Shown here in pieces: positions 13,401 to 25,200 of a stretch of DNA of 64,000 nucleotides. The position numbers and the translations under genes were made by a program. The notes beneath the pieces are model-generated. The model saw only the letters and a program-made list of their open reading frames with translations. It ran no database searches and was not told the DNA's origin. This DNA comes from Rallus limicola (lineage: Eukaryota > Chordata > Aves > Gruiformes > Rallidae), in contig JAKCOZ010000578.1 of NCBI GenBank assembly GCA_022605955.1, forward strand, positions 1 through 64,000, written 5' to 3'. Each line of letters begins with the position of its first letter. The stretch's first letter is position 1.

Positions 13401-16400
13401 CGTAGGAGGTTCCAGGCATGTTCCCTCTTTCCAGGCAAAGGAAAAGGCTGAGAGCCAAAGTGACAGGGTCTGCTTGTGTGTCCTGTTAGGAGGTTTCAGA
13501 CAAGCTATGCCTTTCAGTCCTAGCTTCTTTACTTTGGGAGTTATTGCTGGACGTTTAGCATGTTTTGAACTGCAGTCTGCTAGGGCCGAGAAAAGCACCG
13601 TAGGAGGTTCCAGGCATGTTCCCTCTTTCCAGGCAAAGGAAAAGGCTGAGAGCCAAAGTGACAGGGTCTGCTTGTGTGTCCTGTTAGGAGGTTTCAGACA
13701 AGCTATGCCTTTCATGCCTAGCTTCTTTACTTTGGGAGTTATTGCTGGACGTTTAGCATGTTTTGAACTGCAGTCTGCTAGGGCCGAGAAAAGCACCGTA
13801 GGAGGTTCCAGGCATGTTCCCTCTTTCCAGGCAAAGGAAAAGGCTGAGAGCCAAAGTGACAGGGTCTGCTTGTGTGTCCTGTTAGGAGGTTTCAGACAAG
13901 CTATGCCTTTCATGCCTAGCTTCTTTACTTTGGGAGTTATTGCTGGACGTTTAGCATGTTTTGAACTGCAGTCTGCTGGGGCCGAGAAAAGCACCGTAGG
14001 AGGTTCCAGGCATGTTCCCTCTTTCCAGGCAAAGGAAAAGGCTGAGAGCCAAAGTGACAGGGTCTGCTTGTGTGTCCTGTTAGGAGGTTTCAGACAAGCT
14101 ATGCCTTTCATGCCTAGCTTCTTTACTTTGGGAGTTATTGCTGGACGTTTAGCATGTTTTGAACTGCAGTCTGCTAGGGCCGAGAAAAGCACCGTAGGAG
14201 CTTCCAGGCATGTTCCCTCTTTCCAGGCAAAGGAAAAGGCTGAGAGCCAAAGTGACAGGGTCTGCTTGTGTGTCCTGTTAGGAGGTTTCAGACAAGCTAT
14301 GCCTTTCATGCCTAGCTTCTTTACTTTGGGAGTTATTGCTGGACGTTTAGCATGTTTTGAACTGCAGTCTGCTAGGGCCGAGAAAAGCACCGTAGGAGCT
14401 TCCAGGCATGTTCCCTCTTTCCAGGCAAAGGAAAAGGCTGAGAGCCAAAGTGACAGGGTCTGCTTGTGTGTCCTGTTAGGAGGTTTCAGACAAGCTATGC
14501 CTTTCAGTCCTAGCTTCTTTACTTTGGGAGTTATTGCTGGACGTTTAGCATGTTTTGAACTGCAGTCTGCTAGGGCCGAGAAAAGCACTGTAGGAGGTAG
14601 CAGGTATGTTCCTTCTTTCCAGGCAAAGGAAAAGGCTGAGAGCCAAAGTGACAGGGTCTGCTTGTGTGTCCTGTTAGGAGGTTTCAGACAAGCTATGCCT
14701 TTCAGTCCTAGCTTCTTTACTTTGGGAGTTATTGCTGGACGTTTAGCATGTTTTGAACTGCAGTCTGCTAGGGCCGAGAAAAGCACCGTAGGAGGTTCCA
14801 GGCATGTTCCCTCTTTCCAGGCAAAGGAAAAGGCTGAGAGCCAAAGTGACAGGGTCTGCTTGTGTGTCCTGTTAGGAGGTTTCAGACAAGCTATGCCTTT
14901 CAGTCCTAGCTTCTTTACTTTGGGAGTTATTGCTGGACGTTTAGCATGTTTTGAACTGCAGTCTGCTAGGGCCGAGAAAAGCACCGTAGGAGCTTCCAGG
15001 CATGTTCCCTCTTTCCAGGCAAAGGAAAAGGCTGAGAGCCAAAGTGACAGGGTCTGCTTGTGTGTCCTGTTAGGAGGTTTCAGACAAGCTATGCCTTTCA
15101 TGCCTAGCTTCTTTACTTTGGGAGTTATTGCTGGACGTTTAGCATGTTTTGAACTGCAGTCTGCTAGGGCCGAGAAAAGCACCGTAGGAGCTTCCAGGCA
15201 TGTTCCCTCTTTCCAGGCAAAGGAAAAGGCTGAGAGCCAAAGTGACAGGGTCTGCTTGTGTGTCCTGTTAGGAGGTTTCAGACAAGCTATGCCTTTCATG
15301 CCTAGCTTCTTTACTTTGGGAGTTATTGCTGGACGTTTAGCATGTTTTGAACTGCAGTCTGCTAGGGCCGAGAAAAGCACCGTAGGAGCTTCCAGGCATG
15401 TTCCCTCTTTCCAGGCAAAGGAAAAGGCTGAGAGCCAAAGTGACAGGGTCTGCTTGTGTGTCCTGTTATAAGGTTTCAGACAAGCTATGCCTTTCAGTCC
15501 TAGCTTCTTTACTTTGGGAGTTATTGCTGGACGTTTAGCATGTTTTGAACTGCAGTCTGCTAGGGCCGAGAAAAGCACCGTAGGAGGTTCCAGGCATGTT
15601 CCCTCTTTCCAGGCAAAGGAAAAGGCTGAGAGCCAAAGTGACAGGGTCTGCTTGTGTGTCCTGTTAGGAGGTTTCAGACAAGCTATGCCTTTCATGCCTA
15701 GCTTCTTTACTTTGGGAGTTATTGCTGGACGTTTAGCATGTTTTGAACTGCAGTCTGCTAGGGCCGAGAAAAGCACCGTAGGAGGTTCCAGGCATGTTCC
15801 CTCTTTCCAGGCAAAGGAAAAGGCTGAGAGCCAAAGTGACAGGGTCTGCTTGTGTGTCCTGTTAGGAGGTTTCAGACAAGCTATGCCTTTCATGCCTAGC
15901 TTCTTTACTTTGGGAGTTATTGCTGGACGTTTAGCATGTTTTGAACTGCAGTCTGCTAGGGCCGAGAAAAGCACCGTAGGAGGTTCCAGGCATGTTCCCT
16001 CTTTCCAGGCAAAGGAAAAGGCTGAGAGCCAAAGTGACAGGGTCTGCTTGTGTGTCCTGTTAGGAGGTTTCAGACAAGCTATGCCTTTCAGTCCTAGCTT
16101 CTTTACTTTGGGAGTTATTGCTGGACGTTTAGCATGTTTTGAACTGCAGTCCGCTAGGGCCGAGAAAAGCACCGTAGGAGGTTCCAGGCATGTTCCCTCT
16201 TTCCAGGCAAAGGAAAAGGCTGAGAGCCAAAGTGACAGGGTCTGCTTGTGTGTCCTGTTAGGAGGTTTCAGACAAGCTATGCCTTTCAGTCCTAGCTTCT
16301 TTACTTTGGGAGTTATTGCTGGACGTTTAGCATGTTTTGAACTGCAGTCTGCTAGGGCCGAGAAAAGCACCGTAGGAGGTTCCAGGCATGTTCCCTCTTT

Positions 16401-19400
16401 CCAGGCAAAGGAAAAGGCTGAGAGCCAAAGTGACAGGGTCTGCTTGTGTGTCCTGTTAGGAGGTTTCAGACAAGCTATGCCTTTCAGTCCTAGCTTCTTT
16501 ACTTTGGGAGTTATTGCTGGACGTTTAGCATGTTTTGAACTGCAGTCTGCTAGGGCCGAGAAAAGCACCGTAGGAGCTTCCAGGCATGTTCCCTCTTTCC
16601 AGGCAAAGTAAAAGGCTGAGAGCCAAAGTGACAGGGTCTGCTTGTGTGTCCTGTTAGGAGGTTTCAGACAAGCTATGCCTTTCATGCCTAGCTTCTTTAC
16701 TTTGGGAGTTATTGCTGGACGTTTAGCATGTTTTGAACTGCAGTCTGCTAGGGCCGAGAAAAGCACTGTAGGAGGTTCCAGGCATGTTCCCTCTTTCCAG
16801 GCAAAGGAAAAGGCTGAGAGCCAAAGTGACAGGGTCTGCTTGTGTGTCCTGTTAGGAGGTTTCAGACAAGCTATGCCTTTCAGTCCTAGCTTCTTTACTT
16901 TGGGAGTTATTGCTGGACGTTTAGCATGTTTTGAACTGCAGTCTGCTAGGGCCGAGAAAAGCACCGTAGGAGGTTCCAGGCATGTTCCCTCTTTCCAGGC
17001 AAAGGAAAAGGCTGAGAGCCAAAGTGACAGGGTCTGCTTGTGTGTCCTGTTAGGAGGTTTCAGACAAGCTATGCCTTTCAGTCCTAGCTTCTTTCCTTTG
17101 GGAGTTATTGCTGGACGTTTAGCATGTTTTGAACTGCACTCTGCTAGGGCCGAGAAAAGCACCGTAGGAGCTTCCAGGCATGTTCCCTCTTTCCAGGCAA
17201 AGGAAAAGGCTGAGAGCCAAAGTGACAGGGTCTGCTTGTGTGTCCTGTTAGGAGGTTTCAGACAAGCTATGCCTTTCATGCCTAGCTTCTTTACTTTGGG
17301 AGTTATTGCTGGACGTTTAGCATGTTTTGAACTGCAGTCTGCTAGGGCCGAGAAAAGCACCGTAGGAGGTTCCAGGCATGTTCCCTCTTTCCAGGCAAAG
17401 GAAAAGGCTGAGAGCCAAAGTGACAGGGTCTGCTTGTGTGTCCTGTTAGGAGGTTTCAGACAAGCTATGCCTTTCAGTCCTAGCTTCTTTACTTTGGGAG
17501 TTATTGCTGGACGTTTAGCATGTTTTGAACTGCAGTCTGCTAGGGCCGAGAAAAGCACCGTAGGAGGTTCCAGGCATGTTCCCTCTTTCCAGGCAAAGGA
17601 AAAGGCTGAGAGCCAAAGTGACAGGGTCTGCTTGTGTGTCCTGTTATAAGGTTTCAGACAAGCTATGCCTTTCAGTCCTAGCTTCTTTACTTTGGGAGTT
17701 ATTGCTGGACGTTTAGCATGTTTTGAACTGCAGTCTGCTAGGGCCGAGAAAAGCACCGTAGGAGCTTCCAGGCATGTTCCCTCTTTCCAGGCAAAGGAAA
17801 AGGCTGAGAGCCAAAGTGACAGGGTCTGCTTGTGTGTCCTGTTAGGAGGTTTCAGACAAGCTATGCCTTTCATGCCTAGCTTCTTTACTTTGGGAGTTAT
17901 TGCTGGACGTTTAGCATGTTTTGAACTGCAGTCTGCTAGGGCCGAGAAAAGCACCGTAGGAGGTTCCAGGCATGTTCCCTCTTTCCAGGCAAAGGAAAAG
18001 GCTGAGAGCCAAAGTGACAGGGTCTGCTTGTGTGTCCTGTTAGGAGGTTTCAGACAAGCTATGCCTTTCAGTCCTAGCTTCTTTACTTTGGGAGTTATTG
18101 CTGGACGTTTAGCATGTTTTGAACTGCAGTCTGCTAGGGCCGAGAAAAGCACCGTAGGAGGTTCCAGGCATGTTCCCTCTTTCCAGGCAAAGGAAAAGGC
18201 TGAGAGCCAAAGTGACAGGGTCTGCTTGTGTGTCCTGTTATAAGGTTTCAGACAAGCTATGCCTTTCAGTCCTAGCTTCTTTACTTTGGGAGTTATTGCT
18301 GGACGTTTAGCATGTTTTGAACTGCAGTCTGCTAGGGCCGAGAAAAGCACCGTAGGAGGTTCCAGGCATGTTCCCTCTTTCCAGGCAAAGGAAAAGGCTG
18401 AGAGCCAAAGTGACAGGGTCTGCTTGTGTGTCCTGTTAGGAGGTTTCAGACAAGCTATGCCTTTCATGCCTAGCTTCTTTACTTTGGGAGTTATTGCTGG
18501 ACGTTTAGCATGTTTTGAACTGCAGTCTGCTAGGGCCGAGAAAAGCACCGTAGGAGGTTCCAGGCATGTTCCCTCTTTCCAGGCAAAGGAAAAGGCTGAG
18601 AGCCAAAGTGACAGGGTCTGCTTGTGTGTCCTGTTAGGAGGTTTCAGACAAGCTATGCCTTTCATGCCTAGCTTCTTTACTTTGGGAGTTATTGCTGGAC
18701 GTTTAGCATGTTTTGAACTGCAGTCTGCTAGGGCCGAGAAAAGCACCGTAGGAGGTTCCAGGCATGTTCCCTCTTTCCAGGCAAAGGAAAAGGCTGAGAG
18801 CCAAAGTGACAGGGTCTGCTTGTGTGTCCTGTTAGGAGGTTTCAGACAAGCTATGCCTTTCATGCCTAGCTTCTTTACTTTGGGAGTTATTGCTGGACGT
18901 TTAGCATGTTTTGAACTGCAGTCTGCTAGGGCCGAGAAAAGCACCGTAGGAGGTTCCAGGCATGTTCCCTCTTTCCAGGCAAAGGAAAAGGCTGAGAGCC
19001 AAAGTGACAGGGTCTGCTTGTGTGTCCTGTTAGGAGGTTTCAGACAAGCTATGCCTTTCATGCCTAGCTTCTTTACTTTGGGAGTTATTGCTGGACGTTT
19101 AGCATGTTTTGAACTGCAGTCTGCTAGGGCCGAGAAAAGCACCGTAGGAGGTTCCAGGCATGTTCCCTCTTTCCAGGCAAAGGAAAAGGCTGAGAGCCAA
19201 AGTGACAGGGTCTGCTTGTGTGTCCTGTTAGGAGGTTTCAGACAAGCTATGCCTTTCATGCCTAGCTTCTTTACTTTGGGAGTTATTGCTGGACGTTTAG
19301 CATGTTTTGAACTGCAGTCTGCTAGGGCCGAGAAAAGCACCGTAGGAGCTTCCAGGCATGTTCCCTCTTTCCAGGCAAAGGAAAAGGCTGAGAGCCAAAG

Positions 19401-22020
19401 TGACAGGGTCTGCTTGTGTGTCCTGTTAGGAGGTTTCAGACAAGCTATGCCTTTCAGTCCTAGCTTCTTTACTTTGGGAGTTATTGCTGGACGTTTAGCA
19501 TGTTTTGAACTGCAGTCTGCTAGGGCCGAGAAAAGCACCGTAGGAGCTTCCAGGCATGTTCCCTCTTTCCAGGCAAAGGAAAAGGCTGAGAGCCAAAGTG
19601 ACAGGGTCTGCTTGTGTGTCCTGTTATAAGGTTTCAGACAAGCTATGCCTTTCAGTCCTAGCTTCTTTACTTTGGGAGTTATTGCTGGACGTTTAGCATG
19701 TTTTGAACTGCAGTCTGCTAGGGCCGAGAAAAGCACCGTAGGAGGTTCCAGGCATGTTCCCTCTTTCCAGGCAAAGGAAAAGGCTGAGAGCCAAAGTGAC
19801 AGGGTCTGCTTGTGTGTCCTGTTAGGAGGTTTCAGACAAGCTATGCCTTTCATGCCTAGCTTCTTTACTTTGGGAGTTATTGCTGGACGTTTAGCATGTT
19901 TTGAACTGCAGTCTGCTAGGGCCGAGAAAAGCACCGTAGGAGGTTCCAGGCATGTTCCCTCTTTCCAGGCAAAGGAAAAGGCTGAGAGCCAAAGTGACAG
20001 GGTCTGCTTGTGTGTCCTGTTAGGAGGTTTCAGACAAGCTATGCCTTTCATGCCTAGCTTCTTTACTTTGGGAGTTATTGCTGGACGTTTAGCATGTTTT
20101 GAACTGCAGTCTGCTAGGGCCGAGAAAAGCACCATAGGAGCTTCCAGGCATGTTCCCTCTTTCCAGGCAAAGGAAAAGGCTGAGAGCCAAAGTGACAGGG
20201 TCTGCTTGTGTGTCCTGTTAGGAGGTTTCAGACAAGCTATGCCTTTCATGCCTAGCTTCTTTACTTTGGGAGTTATTGCTGGACGTTTAGCATGTTTTGA
20301 ACTGCAGTCTGCTAGGGCCGAGAAAAGCACCGTAGGAGCTTCCAGGCATGTTCCCTCTTTCCAGGCAAAGGAAAAGGCTGAGAGCCAAAGTGACAGGGTC
20401 TGCTTGTGTGTCCTGTTAGGAGGTTTCAGACAAGCTATGCCTTTCATGCTTAGCTTCTTTACTTTGGGAGTTATTGCTGGACGTTTAGCATGTTTTGAAC
20501 TGCAGTCTGCTAGGGCCGAGAAAAGCACCGTAGGAGGTTCCAGGCATGTTCCCTCTTTCCAGGCAAAGGAAAAGGCTGAGAGCCAAAGTGACAGGGTCTG
20601 CTTGTGTGTCCTGTTAGGAGGTTTCAGACAAGCTATGCCTTTCATGCCTAGCTTCTTTACTTTGGGAGTTATTGCTGGACGTTTAGCATGTTTTGAACTG
20701 CAGTCTGCTAGGGCCGAGAAAAGCACCGTAGGAGGTTCCAGGCATGTTCCCTCTTTCCAGGCAAAGGAAAAGGCTGAGAGCCAAAGTGACAGGGTCTGCT
20801 TGTGTGTCCTGTTAGGAGGTTTCAGACAAGCTATGCCTTTCATGCCTAGCTTCTTTACTTTGGGAGTTATTGCTGGACGTTTAGCATGTTTTGAACTGCA
20901 GTCTGCTAGGGCCGAGAAAAGCACCGTAGGAGCTTCCAGGCATGTTCCCTCTTTCCAGGCAAAGGAAAAGGCTGAGAGCCAAAGTGACAGGGTCTGCTTG
21001 TGTGTCCTGTTAGGAGGTTTCAGACAAGCTATGCCTTTCATGCCTAGCTTCTTTACTTTGGGAGTTATTGCTGGACGTTTAGCATGTTTTGAACTGCAGT
21101 CTGCTAGGGCCGAGAAAAGCACCGTAGGAGCTTCCAGGCATGTTCCCTCTTTCCAGGCAAAGGAAAAGGCTGAGAGCCAAAGTGACAGGATCTGCTTGTG
21201 TGTCCTGTTAGGAGGTTTCAGACAAGCTATGCCTTTCATGCCTAGCTTCTTTACTTTGGGAGTTATTGCTGGACGTTTAGCATGTTTTGAACTGCAGTCA
21301 GCTAGGGCCGAGAAAAGCACCGTAGGAGCTTCCAGGCATGTTCCCTCTTTCCAGGCAAAGGAAAAGGCTGAGAGCCAAAGTGACAGGGTCTGCTTGTGTG
21401 TCCTGTTAGGAGGTTTCAGACAAGCTATGCCTTTCATGCCTAGCTTCTTTACTTTGGGAGTTATTGCTGGACGTTTAGCATGTTTTGAACTGCAGTCTGC
21501 TAGGGCCGAGAAAAGCACCGTAGGAGGTTCCAGGCATGTTCCCTCTTTCCAGGCAAAGGAAAAGGCTGAGAGCCAAAGTGACAGGGTCTGCTTGTGTGTC
21601 CTGTTAGGAGGTTTCAGACAAGCTATGCCTTTCATGCCTAGCTTCTTTACTTTGGGAGTTATTGCTGGACGTTTAGCATGTTTTGAACTGCAGTCTGCTA
21701 GGGCCGAGAAAAGCACCGTAGGAGGTTCCAGGCATGTTCCCTCTTTCCAGGCAAAGGAAAAGGCTGAGAGCCAAAGTGACAGGGTCTGCTTGTGTGTCCT
21801 GTTAGGAGGTTTCAGACAAGCTATGCCTTTCATGCTTAGCTTCTTTACTTTGGGAGTTATTGCTGGACGTTTAGCATGTTTTGAACTGCAGTCTGCTAGG
21901 GCCGAGAAAAGCACCGTAGGAGGTTCCAGGCATGTTCCCTCTTTCCAGGCAAAGGAAAAGGCTGAGAGCCAAAGTGACAGGGTCTGCTTGTGTGTCCTGT
22001 TATAAGGTTTCAGACAAGCT

Positions 22021-22218
22021 ATGCCTTTCAGTCCTAGCTTCTTTACTTTGGGAGTTATTGCTGGACGTTTAGCATGTTTTGAACTGCAGTCTGCTAGGGC
22101 CGAGAAAAGCACCGTAGGAGGTTCCAGGCATGTTCCCTCTTTCCAGGCAAAGGAAAAGGCTGAGAGCCAAAGTGACAGGGTCTGCTTGTGTGTCCTGTTA
22201 GGAGGTTTCAGACAAGCT
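22021..22218 (+). repeat. Reference monomer of the satellite (one complete 198-bp unit)
   Basis: I use this copy as the reference, counted from ATGCC as base 1. It has about 49% G+C. CpGs lie at bases 46, 81 and 93. A PstI site (CTGCAG) lies at bases 64-69 and is kept in nearly every copy. The 9-mer TTCCAGGCA occurs twice, at bases 102-110 and 121-129, the second after a pyrimidine-rich run. Bases 106-115 (AGGCATGTTC) fit the RRRCWWGYYY decamer. Bases 164-197 form an imperfect dyad. The recurrent variable sites are bases 11-12 (GT or TG), base 56 (T or A), base 82 region (CCGAG or CTGAG), base 93 (C or T), base 101 (G or C), bases 102-120 (a linked alternative block) and bases 181-182 (GG or TA). 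The choice of base 1 is arbitrary. Confidence 0.95.
22184..22217. other. Imperfect dyad / potential hairpin in each monomer (example)
   Basis: In the reference monomer GCTTGT (22184-22189) faces ACAAGC (22212-22217), with two more possible pairs after one mismatch. The centre holds TCCT-GTT-AGGA, a perfect four-base-pair stem with a three-base loop. Nearly all monomers keep both parts. In the 32 TATAAG copies the inner stem is reduced to CCT/AGG. Whether it forms any structure in vivo is unknown. Confidence 0.45.
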
Positions 22219-25200
22219 ATGCCTTTCAGTCCTAGCTTCTTTACTTTGGGAGTTATTGCTGGACGTTTAGCATGTTTTGAACTGCAGTCTGCTAGGGTCG
22301 AGAAAAGAACTGTAGGAGGTAGCAGGTATGTTCCTTCTTTCCAGGCAAAGGAAAAGGCTGAGAGCCAAAGTGACAGGGTCTGCTTGTGTGTCCTGTTAGG
22401 AGGTTTCAGACAAGCTATGCCTTTCATGCCTAGCTTCTTTACTTTGGGAGTTATTGCTGGACGTTTAGCATGTTTTGAACTGCAGTCTGCTAGGGCCGAG
22501 AAAAGCACCGTAGGAGGTTCCAGGCATGTTCCCTCTTTCCAGGCAAAGGAAAAGGCTGAGAGCCAAAGTGACAGGGTCTGCTTGTGTGTCCTGTTAGGAG
22601 GTTTCAGACAAGCTATGCCTTTCATGCCTAGCTTCTTTACTTTGGGAGTTATTGCTGGACGTTTAGCATGTTTTGAACTGCAGTCTGCTAGGGCCGAGAA
22701 AAGCACCGTAGGAGCTTCCAGGCATGTTCCCTCTTTCCAGGCAAAGGAAAAGGCTGAGAGCCAAAGTGACAGGGTCTGCTTGTGTGTCCTGTTAGGAGGT
22801 TTCAGACAAGCTATGCCTTTCATGCCTAGCTTCTTTACTTTGGGAGTTATTGCTGGACGTTTAGCATGTTTTGAACTGCACTCTGCTAGGGCCGAGAAAA
22901 GCACCGTAGGAGCTTCCAGGCATGTTCCCTCTTTCCAGGCAAAGGAAAAGGCTGAGAGCCAAAGTGACAGGGTCTGCTTGTGTGTCCTGTTAGGAGGTTT
23001 CAGACAAGCTATGCCTTTCATGCCTAGCTTCTTTACTTTGGGAGTTATTGCTGGACGTTTAGCATGTTTTGAACTGCAGTCTGCTAGGGCCGAGAAAAGC
23101 ACCGTAGGAGGTTCCAGGCATGTTCCCTCTTTCCAGGCAAAGGAAAAGGCTGAGAGCCAAAGTGACAGGGTCTGCTTGTGTGTCCTGTTAGGAGGTTTCA
23201 GACAAGCTATGCCTTTCATGCCTAGCTTCTTTACTTTGGGAGTTATTGCTGGACGTTTAGCATGTTTTGAACTGCAGTCTGCTAGGGCCGAGAAAAGCAC
23301 CGTAGGAGCTTCCAGGCATGTTCCCTCTTTCCAGGCAAAGGAAAAGGCTGAGAGCCAAAGTGACAGGGTCTGCTTGTGTGTCCTGTTAGGAGGTTTCAGA
23401 CAAGCTATGCCTTTCATGCCTAGCTTCTTTACTTTGGGAGTTATTGCTGGACGTTTAGCATGTTTTGAACTGCAGTCTGCTAGGGCCGAGAAAAGCACCG
23501 TAGGAGCTTCCAGGCATGTTCCCTCTTTCCAGGCAAAGGAAAAGGCTGAGAGCCAAAGTGACAGGGTCTGCTTGTGTGTCCTGTTAGGAGGTTTCAGACA
23601 AGCTATGCCTTTCATGCCTAGCTTCTTTACTTTGGGAGTTATTGCTGGACGTTTAGCATGTTTTGAACTGCAGTCAGCTAGGGCCGAGAAAAGCACCGTA
23701 GGAGCTTCCAGGCATGTTCCCTCTTTCCAGGCAAAGGAAAAGGCTGAGAGCCAAAGTGACAGGGTCTGCTTGTGTGTCCTGTTAGGAGGTTTCAGACAAG
23801 CTATGCCTTTCAGTCCTAGCTTCTTTACTTTGGGAGTTATTGCTGGACGTTTAGCATGTTTTGAACTGCAGTCTGCTAGGGCCGAGAAAAGCACCGTAGG
23901 AGGTTCCAGGCATGTTCCCTCTTTCCAGGCAAAGGAAAAGGCTGAGAGCCAAAGTGACAGGGTCTGCTTGTGTGTCCTGTTAGGAGGTTTCAGACAAGCT
24001 ATGCCTTTCATGCCTAGCTTCTTTACTTTGGGAGTTATTGCTGGACGTTTAGCATGTTTTGAACTGCAGTCTGCTAGGGCCGAGAAAAGCACCGTAGGAG
24101 CTTCCAGGCATGTTCCCTCTTTCCAGGCAAAGGAAAAGGCTGAGAGCCAAAGTGACAGGGTCTGCTTGTGTGTCCTGTTAGGAGGTTTCAGACAAGCTAT
24201 GCCTTTCATGCCTAGCTTCTTTACTTTGGGAGTTATTGCTGGACGTTTAGCATGTTTTGAACTGCAGTCTGCTAGGGCCGAGAAAAGCACCGTAGGAGCT
24301 TCCAGGCATGTTCCCTCTTTCCAGGCAAAGGAAAAGGCTGAGAGCCAAAGTGACAGGGTCTGCTTGTGTGTCCTGTTAGGAGGTTTCAGACAAGCTATGC
24401 CTTTCATGCCTAGCTTCTTTACTTTGGGAGTTATTGCTGGACGTTTAGCATGTTTTGAACTGCAGTCTGCTAGGGCCGAGAAAAGCACCGTAGGAGGTTC
24501 CAGGCATGTTCCCTCTTTCCAGGCAAAGGAAAAGGCTGAGAGCCAAAGTGACAGGGTCTGCTTGTGTGTCCTGTTAGGAGGTTTCAGACAAGCTATGCCT
24601 TTCATGCCTAGCTTCTTTACTTTGGGAGTTATTGCTGGACGTTTAGCATGTTTTGAACTGCAGTCTGCTAGGGCCGAGAAAAGCACCGTAGGAGGTTCCA
24701 GGCATGTTCCCTCTTTCCAGGCAAAGGAAAAGGCTGAGAGCCAAAGTGACAGGGTCTGCTTGTGTGTCCTGTTAGGAGGTTTCAGACAAGCTATGCCTTT
24801 CATGCCTAGCTTCTTTACTTTGGGAGTTATTGCTGGACGTTTAGCATGTTTTGAACTGCAGTCTGCTAGGGCCGAGAAAAGCACCGTAGGAGCTTCCAGG
24901 CATGTTCCCTCTTTCCAGGCAAAGGAAAAGGCTGAGAGCCAAAGTGACAGGGTCTGCTTGTGTGTCCTGTTAGGAGGTTTCAGACAAGCTATGCCTTTCA
25001 TGCCTAGCTTCTTTACTTTGGGAGTTATTGCTGGACGTTTAGCATGTTTTGAACTGCAGTCTGCTAGGGCCGAGAAAAGCACCGTAGGAGCTTCCAGGCA
25101 TGTTCCCTCTTTCCAGGCAAAGGAAAAGGCTGAGAGCCAAAGTGACAGGGTCTGCTTGTGTGTCCTGTTAGGAGGTTTCAGACAAGCTATGCCTTTCATG

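Noticed and set aside
22100..22118. CENP-B box
   Set aside because: The CpGs at bases 81 and 93 are 12 bp apart, not 9, and TTCG and CGGG are absent, so the core motif is not met in the common monomer.
22120..22132. RNA polymerase III B box (GGTTCCAGGC) and SINE origin
   Set aside because: The B-box match has a mismatch at a key position, and I found no A box at the expected distance upstream. There is no tail or target-site duplication.
22201..22222. AGGAGG about 13 bases before ATG as a ribosome binding site
   Set aside because: It looks like a Shine-Dalgarno sequence, but the spacing is long, it is present in every satellite copy, and nothing else suggests a bacterial genome.
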